From: Planctomycetota bacterium
GTDB lineage: Bacteria > Planctomycetota > UBA1135 > JALUZX01
Length of the DNA stretch: 8,606 nucleotides
Direction: 5' to 3'
Assembly: GCA_027011425.1 (NCBI GenBank)
Contig: JALUZX010000427.1
Coordinates: 1-8,606 of the forward strand
Below are positions 6,771 to 8,606 of this stretch, one piece after another. Position numbers and translations under genes: made by a program. Position 1 is the first letter of the stretch. Each line of letters opens with the position of its first letter. The notes below the pieces were generated by a model. That model made no database searches. It saw only the letters and a list, made by a program, of their open reading frames with translations, and had not been told where the DNA came from.

Positions 6771-6775
6771 CCTCC
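6771..6775 (-). promoter_or_regulatory. Ribosome binding site for the motorless FtsK-like gene
   Basis: GGAGG lies 6 bases before the ATG at 6764. It is the strongest initiation signal upstream of the membrane domain and fixes the start there in preference to TTG 6872 or the intermediate ATG. Confidence 0.75.
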
Positions 6776-6843
6776 AGCCTGGGCTGAACGCTTCACGAAG
6801 CTCCTTCCGCAGGCCCGGAACCTCACGAAAATCCAGCCTACAC

Positions 6844-6872
6844 ATTGTGGCGCCCCGGCCGGAGAGGTTCAA
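6844..6872 (-). promoter_or_regulatory. Candidate sigma70-type promoter
   Basis: On the minus strand TTGAAC (6872-6867) and CACAAT (6849-6844) are separated by exactly 17 bases. Each matches four of six consensus positions (TTGACA and TATAAT). It is preceded by an A-rich stretch that could act as an UP-like element. Transcription would begin near 6837 and give a leader of about 73 bases. This rests on sequence pattern only. Confidence 0.3.
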
Positions 6873-6899
6873 TATTTTGTGTTTCCTTTTCTCCCGGCC
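6857..6899. repeat. Imperfect inverted repeat (stem-loop) in the intergenic gap
   Basis: Plus-strand ggccggaga (6857-6865) pairs with tctcccggcc (6890-6899) as nine base pairs with one bulged base, around a 24-base A/T-rich loop. No T-run follows on the minus strand, so it is not a standard terminator. It overlaps the candidate promoter and could be an operator, an RNA processing site, or chance in GC-rich DNA. Confidence 0.35.
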
Positions 6900-6923
6900 T
6901 TCTCTTCCCTTCCACGGCCTGGA

Positions 6924-8561
6924 TCAGGCGCCTCTCTTCTTCTTCCGGGCTTCCCACTCTTCCAGGGTGAGGAGGACCTCCCGCGACTTGGAGCCCACGT
7001 ATTTCCCCACGATTCCGTCTTCCTCCATCAGCTCGATCAGCCTGGAGGCCCGGGTATAGCCGATCTTGAAGGCCCGCTGCAAAAGGGTGGCGGCCCCCCG
7101 TTTTTCCCCGAGCACCACCTGGACGGCCTCTTCGTAGAGGGGATCCACCTTGGAGGGATCCTCCTTCTTGGCGCTCCTGGGGGTGGGATTCAGGATCTCG
7201 CTCACATACTTCGGTTTGGCCTGCCTCCTCCACCAGTCCACCACTTCGTGGATCTCCCCGTCGCTCACGTAGACCCCCTGGGCCCGAACCAGGATGGACG
7301 TCCCCGGCGGGTGGAAGAGCATGTCCCCGTTTCCGATCAACCTCTCCGCCCCCACCTGGTCCAGGACCACCCTGGAGTTGATGGAAGAAGTCACCTTGAA
7401 GGAAATCCGGGTGGGAAGATTGGACTTGATGATCCCCGTCACCACCTCCCGGGAAGGCCGCTGGGTGGCCAGGATCACGTGGATCCCCACGGCGCGGGAC
7501 TTCTGGGCCAGCCGCTGGATCAGGAGTTCCACGTCCTTGGAGGCCGAGACCATGAGGTCGGCGAACTCGTCGATCACCACCACCACCGCCGGGAAACGCC
7601 TGGGCGTGGGCTTCTCCCCGCTGTCGAACCAGTCCCCCAACCTCTCCCGGAGCTTTTTCTCCCCGAGCTTGTTGTATTCCTTGAGACTGCGCACCTTGGC
7701 CAGGGACAGGTGGCGGTAGCGCCGCTCCATCTCGTCCACGGCCCACTCCAACACGCCGGGAACCTTGGTCATGTCCGTGACGATAGGGGTGAGCAGGTGG
7801 GGGATCGCCTCGTAGAGCTGGAGTTCCACCATCTTGGGATCCACCAGGATCAACCCCACTTCGTCGGGGGTCCGGGTGGTGAGCAAAGACAAGAGAATCG
7901 TGTTGAGACAGACGGACTTGCCCGAACCCGTGGCCCCGGCGATGAGAAGGTGGGGCATCTGGGCCAGGTCGGAGATGACAGGTTCGCCCATCACGTCCCG
8001 GCCCAGAAAGAGGGGAAGCTCCGCCTTCGCCCCGAGGGTCCGGGCATAGGGCAGGAGTTCCTTGAGGACCACGATGTCCCGCTTCTCGTTGGGGACTTCC
8101 ACCCCCACCGTGCCCTTCCCGGGCAGAGGCGCCACCACCCGGAGGGTATGAGCCGCCAGGGCCAGGGTCAGGTCGTCTTCCCTGGCCGTGATCTGGCCCA
8201 CTTTGACGCCGTCGTCCAGGCGGAGTTCGAAGAGGGTCACCGCCGGGCCCCGGGAATACCCCACTACCTCCGCCCCGATCCGGAAGGTGCGGAGTTTCTC
8301 CACGATCTTCTCGGCCATCCTCTGGAGACGTTCCTCGTCCAGCCCGGACGAGGGGGGGGGATCCCGGAGTATGGAGAGGGGGGGCAGGACGTAACGGCCC
8401 CGCTTGGTTCCCTTCGCCAGGGAGACCGATTTCCGCTTGCCCGGTTTCACCCTTTCCTTGGGCGCCGCGGGCAAAGCCCTGGGACGGGAAGCCTTCTTGA
8501 TCTTCTTCTTCCGCCGGGGAGGAGGGGGTTCGCCGGCGGAATCCTCCTCTTCCCACTCCAC
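6924..8561 (-). CDS. ftsK: DNA translocase FtsK/SpoIIIE family, motor and gamma domains; 5' end uncertain
   Basis: FtsK is a hexameric ATP-driven double-stranded DNA pump that clears chromosome ends from the division septum and activates dimer resolution. From GTG 8561 the protein has 545 residues. It opens with a charged leader (acidic 2-7, strongly basic 16-55). The alpha domain spans about 75-175, and the RecA-like beta domain has Walker A GATGSGKS (209-216), VDPKMVELQLYE (240-251), Walker B VVVVIDE (326-332), ATQRPS (365-370) and GNGDMLF (410-416). The C-terminal gamma winged helix (about 473-537) has LLQRAFKIGYTRASRLIELME. Canonical FtsK is about 750 residues or more, with four N-terminal membrane helices. 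None are visible here. The GTG has GGGGAG 6 bases upstream, so a membrane-free protein is possible. However, the frame is open to the window edge through a suspicious palindrome, so the gene may instead be 5'-truncated. The motorless FtsK-like gene follows 159 bases downstream. Confidence 0.93.
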   Translation of the reverse strand: MEWEEEDSAGEPPPPRRKKKIKKASRPRALPAAPKERVKPGKRKSVSLAKGTKRGRYVLPPLSILRDPPPSSGLDEERLQRMAEKIVEKLRTFRIGAEVVGYSRGPAVTLFELRLDDGVKVGQITAREDDLTLALAAHTLRVVAPLPGKGTVGVEVPNEKRDIVVLKELLPYARTLGAKAELPLFLGRDVMGEPVISDLAQMPHLLIAGATGSGKSVCLNTILLSLLTTRTPDEVGLILVDPKMVELQLYEAIPHLLTPIVTDMTKVPGVLEWAVDEMERRYRHLSLAKVRSLKEYNKLGEKKLRERLGDWFDSGEKPTPRRFPAVVVVIDEFADLMVSASKDVELLIQRLAQKSRAVGIHVILATQRPSREVVTGIIKSNLPTRISFKVTSSINSRVVLDQVGAERLIGNGDMLFHPPGTSILVRAQGVYVSDGEIHEVVDWWRRQAKPKYVSEILNPTPRSAKKEDPSKVDPLYEEAVQVVLGEKRGAATLLQRAFKIGYTRASRLIELMEEDGIVGKYVGSKSREVLLTLEEWEARKKKRGA

Positions 8562-8606
8562 CGCCTTCTCCCCGCCCCGGGGCGGGGAGAAGGCGGTGGA
8601 GTGGGA
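8551..8606. repeat. Perfect 56-base palindrome at right window edge (likely fold-back artefact)
   Basis: Bases 8551-8578 are the exact reverse complement of 8579-8606 with no spacer; the centre is ccccgccccggggcgggg. The inner arm is the beginning of the visible ftsK frame; the outer arm encodes a meaningless continuation of that frame on the minus strand. Together with the unrelated inverted repeat at the left edge, this points to strand fold-back during amplification or assembly rather than a native hairpin. Confidence 0.85.

Larger units (their letters stand above)
6765..6923 (-). other. Intergenic gap between the two FtsK-family genes
   Basis: This is the only gap above 60 bases. The half nearest ftsK has an A-rich island (minus-strand aaaaggaaacacaaaatattg) that stands out from the GC-rich surroundings. 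It is followed by a candidate promoter, an imperfect stem-loop, and a leader of about 70 bases ending in a strong ribosome site. I see no hairpin plus T-run, so no intrinsic terminator for ftsK. Confidence 0.6.

Noticed and set aside
6838..8556. Long alternative minus-strand frame overlapping ftsK (572 codons)
   Set aside because: It is a Gly/Pro/Arg-rich shadow in the +1 frame; the true frame carries all FtsK motifs.
1..8606. Linear replicon with hairpin telomeres, since both ends are inverted repeats
   Set aside because: The two end repeats share no sequence. The left one interrupts conserved PriA coding sequence and the right one touches the ftsK frame, and the content is chromosomal housekeeping.

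Overview
The window is one GC-rich bacterial contig fragment. All seven recognisable genes lie on the minus strand, so transcription runs from the right edge to the left. In transcription order they are: an FtsK/SpoIIIE DNA translocase motor (at the right edge); a second FtsK-like protein with membrane and gamma domains but no motor; RimO (ribosomal protein S12 methylthiotransferase); PgsA-type CDP-alcohol phosphatidyltransferase; a membrane HAMP-SpoIIE/RsbU-type phosphatase homologue with decayed catalytic motifs; a 98-residue MazG-like protein with a cysteine tail; and PriA primosomal helicase (cut off at the left edge). No rRNA, tRNA, CRISPR array, transposase or phage gene was seen. The ftsK-rimO-pgsA order is a widespread bacterial housekeeping arrangement, so it does not identify the phylum. 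I can only say an uncultivated-looking, high-GC bacterium.

From rimO leftward the genes are tightly packed. rimO/pgsA and pgsA/phosphatase overlap by 4 bases, and phosphatase/mazG and mazG/priA are 4 and 9 bases apart. This implies one translationally coupled operon linking chromosome segregation (FtsK), ribosome modification (RimO), phospholipid synthesis (PgsA), nucleotide housekeeping (MazG) and replication restart (PriA). The only sizeable gap, 159 bases between the two FtsK-family genes, holds a plausible promoter and an imperfect stem-loop.

The most unusual biology is the FtsK pair. The distal gene encodes an FtsK-type four-helix membrane domain, a long polyglutamate linker with a 29-residue tandem duplication, and an FtsK gamma (winged-helix) domain, but no RecA-like motor. 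The proximal gene encodes the motor plus its own gamma domain, and a plausible start would leave it without a membrane domain. This could be a split FtsK, or a motorless FtsK paralogue that partners the motor. The second oddity is the phosphatase homologue, which lacks two of the expected metal-binding aspartates and is probably a pseudophosphatase.

Both window ends are perfect inverted repeats with unrelated arm sequences, and each touches a gene. At the left end PriA stops matching its family exactly at the fold-back. These look like fold-back (chimera or assembly) artefacts, so the outermost ~30 bases on each side should not be trusted, and the true 5' end of ftsK is uncertain.
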